From positions 1 to 5,052 of the forward strand of contig DFZI01000102.1 of the NCBI GenBank assembly GCA_002383665.1: DNA of 5,052 bases, given 5' to 3'. The notes beneath the pieces were generated by a model. The model was given only the letters and a program-made list of their open reading frames with translations. It was not told the origin of the DNA and made no database searches. Position 1 is the stretch's first letter. Each line of letters opens with the position of its first letter. A program made the translations under genes and the position numbers. This document shows, in pieces, positions 4,743 to 5,052 of this stretch. This DNA comes from Dehalococcoidia bacterium UBA4060. GTDB taxonomy: Bacteria; Chloroflexota; Dehalococcoidia; GIF9; UBA5629.

Positions 4743-5052
4743 TTACATGGTTATCTTCGGCTCAATAATCTTGGCATAAGATTCAATGTCACCTTTCTTA
4801 TCATTTTGCAGCCATATCCATACCACGACATTATCTTTTCTGAATACCAGCAGTTTATTGATGGCTACAGAATCGTTCATAAAGCATTCATCGCCATAGC
4901 CCGGATGAGTGACAACTGTTTGGCTGGTCTCCTCCCTGGCAAAAGCACGTGAAGCATAGTCAATACTACGGTATACAGCTACTGTATTTTGCAAAACTGG
5001 CGGAAACGATGACCCTTTATAATAATGTACACTGCATGATGATATTACTTCA
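4743..5052 (-). CDS. Protein of unknown function, C-terminal part (runs off right edge)
   Basis: The frame is open from the right edge to TAA at 4745-4743, giving the last 102 residues. A TTG at 4994-4992 could be taken as a start, but the frame continues upstream without a stop to the window edge, so the real start is probably outside. I do not recognise the family. The segment has a beta-rich stretch, NKLLVFRKDNVVVWIW, then a charged turn and a final helix, DIESYAKIIEPKI. A strand followed by a helix containing 'yAk-ii--ki' at the C-terminus is a pattern I associate with small exported or lipoprotein-like bacterial proteins. That is a weak impression, because the N-terminus that would carry a signal peptide is not visible. 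It is convergent with tRNA-Lys. Confidence 0.6.
   Translation of the reverse strand, partial: EVISSCSVHYYKGSSFPPVLQNTVAVYRSIDYASRAFAREETSQTVVTHPGYGDECFMNDSVAINKLLVFRKDNVVVWIWLQNDKKGDIESYAKIIEPKITM

Noticed and set aside
1..5052. Mobile element, CRISPR array, attachment-site duplication or defence system
   Set aside because: No transposase or integrase, no regularly spaced repeats, and no second copy of either tRNA 3' end beyond normal T-arm similarity was found by reading both strands.

Overview
The window looks like ordinary bacterial chromosome of moderate GC. Both tRNA genes encode their CCA ends, the tRNA-Gly has the bacterial discriminator U, and sigma-70-type promoters and Shine-Dalgarno sites are visible. 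An ADP-forming acyl-CoA synthetase alpha-type protein beside a short-chain dehydrogenase, a short TrmO and a stand-alone PAS protein would fit an anaerobe such as a member of the Dehalococcoidia (Chloroflexota). That placement is inference from gene content; no marker gene settles it.

Layout. Positions 1-131 (minus) hold the first 43 codons of a short-chain dehydrogenase/reductase that runs off the left edge. A 205-base gap with a weak terminator-like hairpin separates it from a 482-residue CoA-binding/ligase protein (337-1785, minus). This protein shares a compact divergent promoter region with trmO (1906-2352, plus), whose promoter geometry predicts a leaderless mRNA. A tRNA-Gly(CCC) with its own promoter follows directly. 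Next comes a 12-helix MFS transporter gene (2533-3753, plus), intact apart from one in-frame TGA where the family usually has tryptophan. A convergent stand-alone PAS protein (3785-4261, minus) and a non-coding stretch of about 270 bases lead to tRNA-Lys(TTT). A protein of unknown function (4743 to the right edge, minus) enters from the right.

The genes do not form an obvious common pathway. The SDR and CoA-ligase proteins both suit acyl-CoA or lipid metabolism. TrmO and the two tRNAs belong to translation. The transporter and PAS protein are accessory functions without a stated substrate or signal. I see no mobile element, CRISPR array or clear novel multi-gene system. The points most worth checking are the in-frame TGA in the transporter and the leaderless start of trmO.
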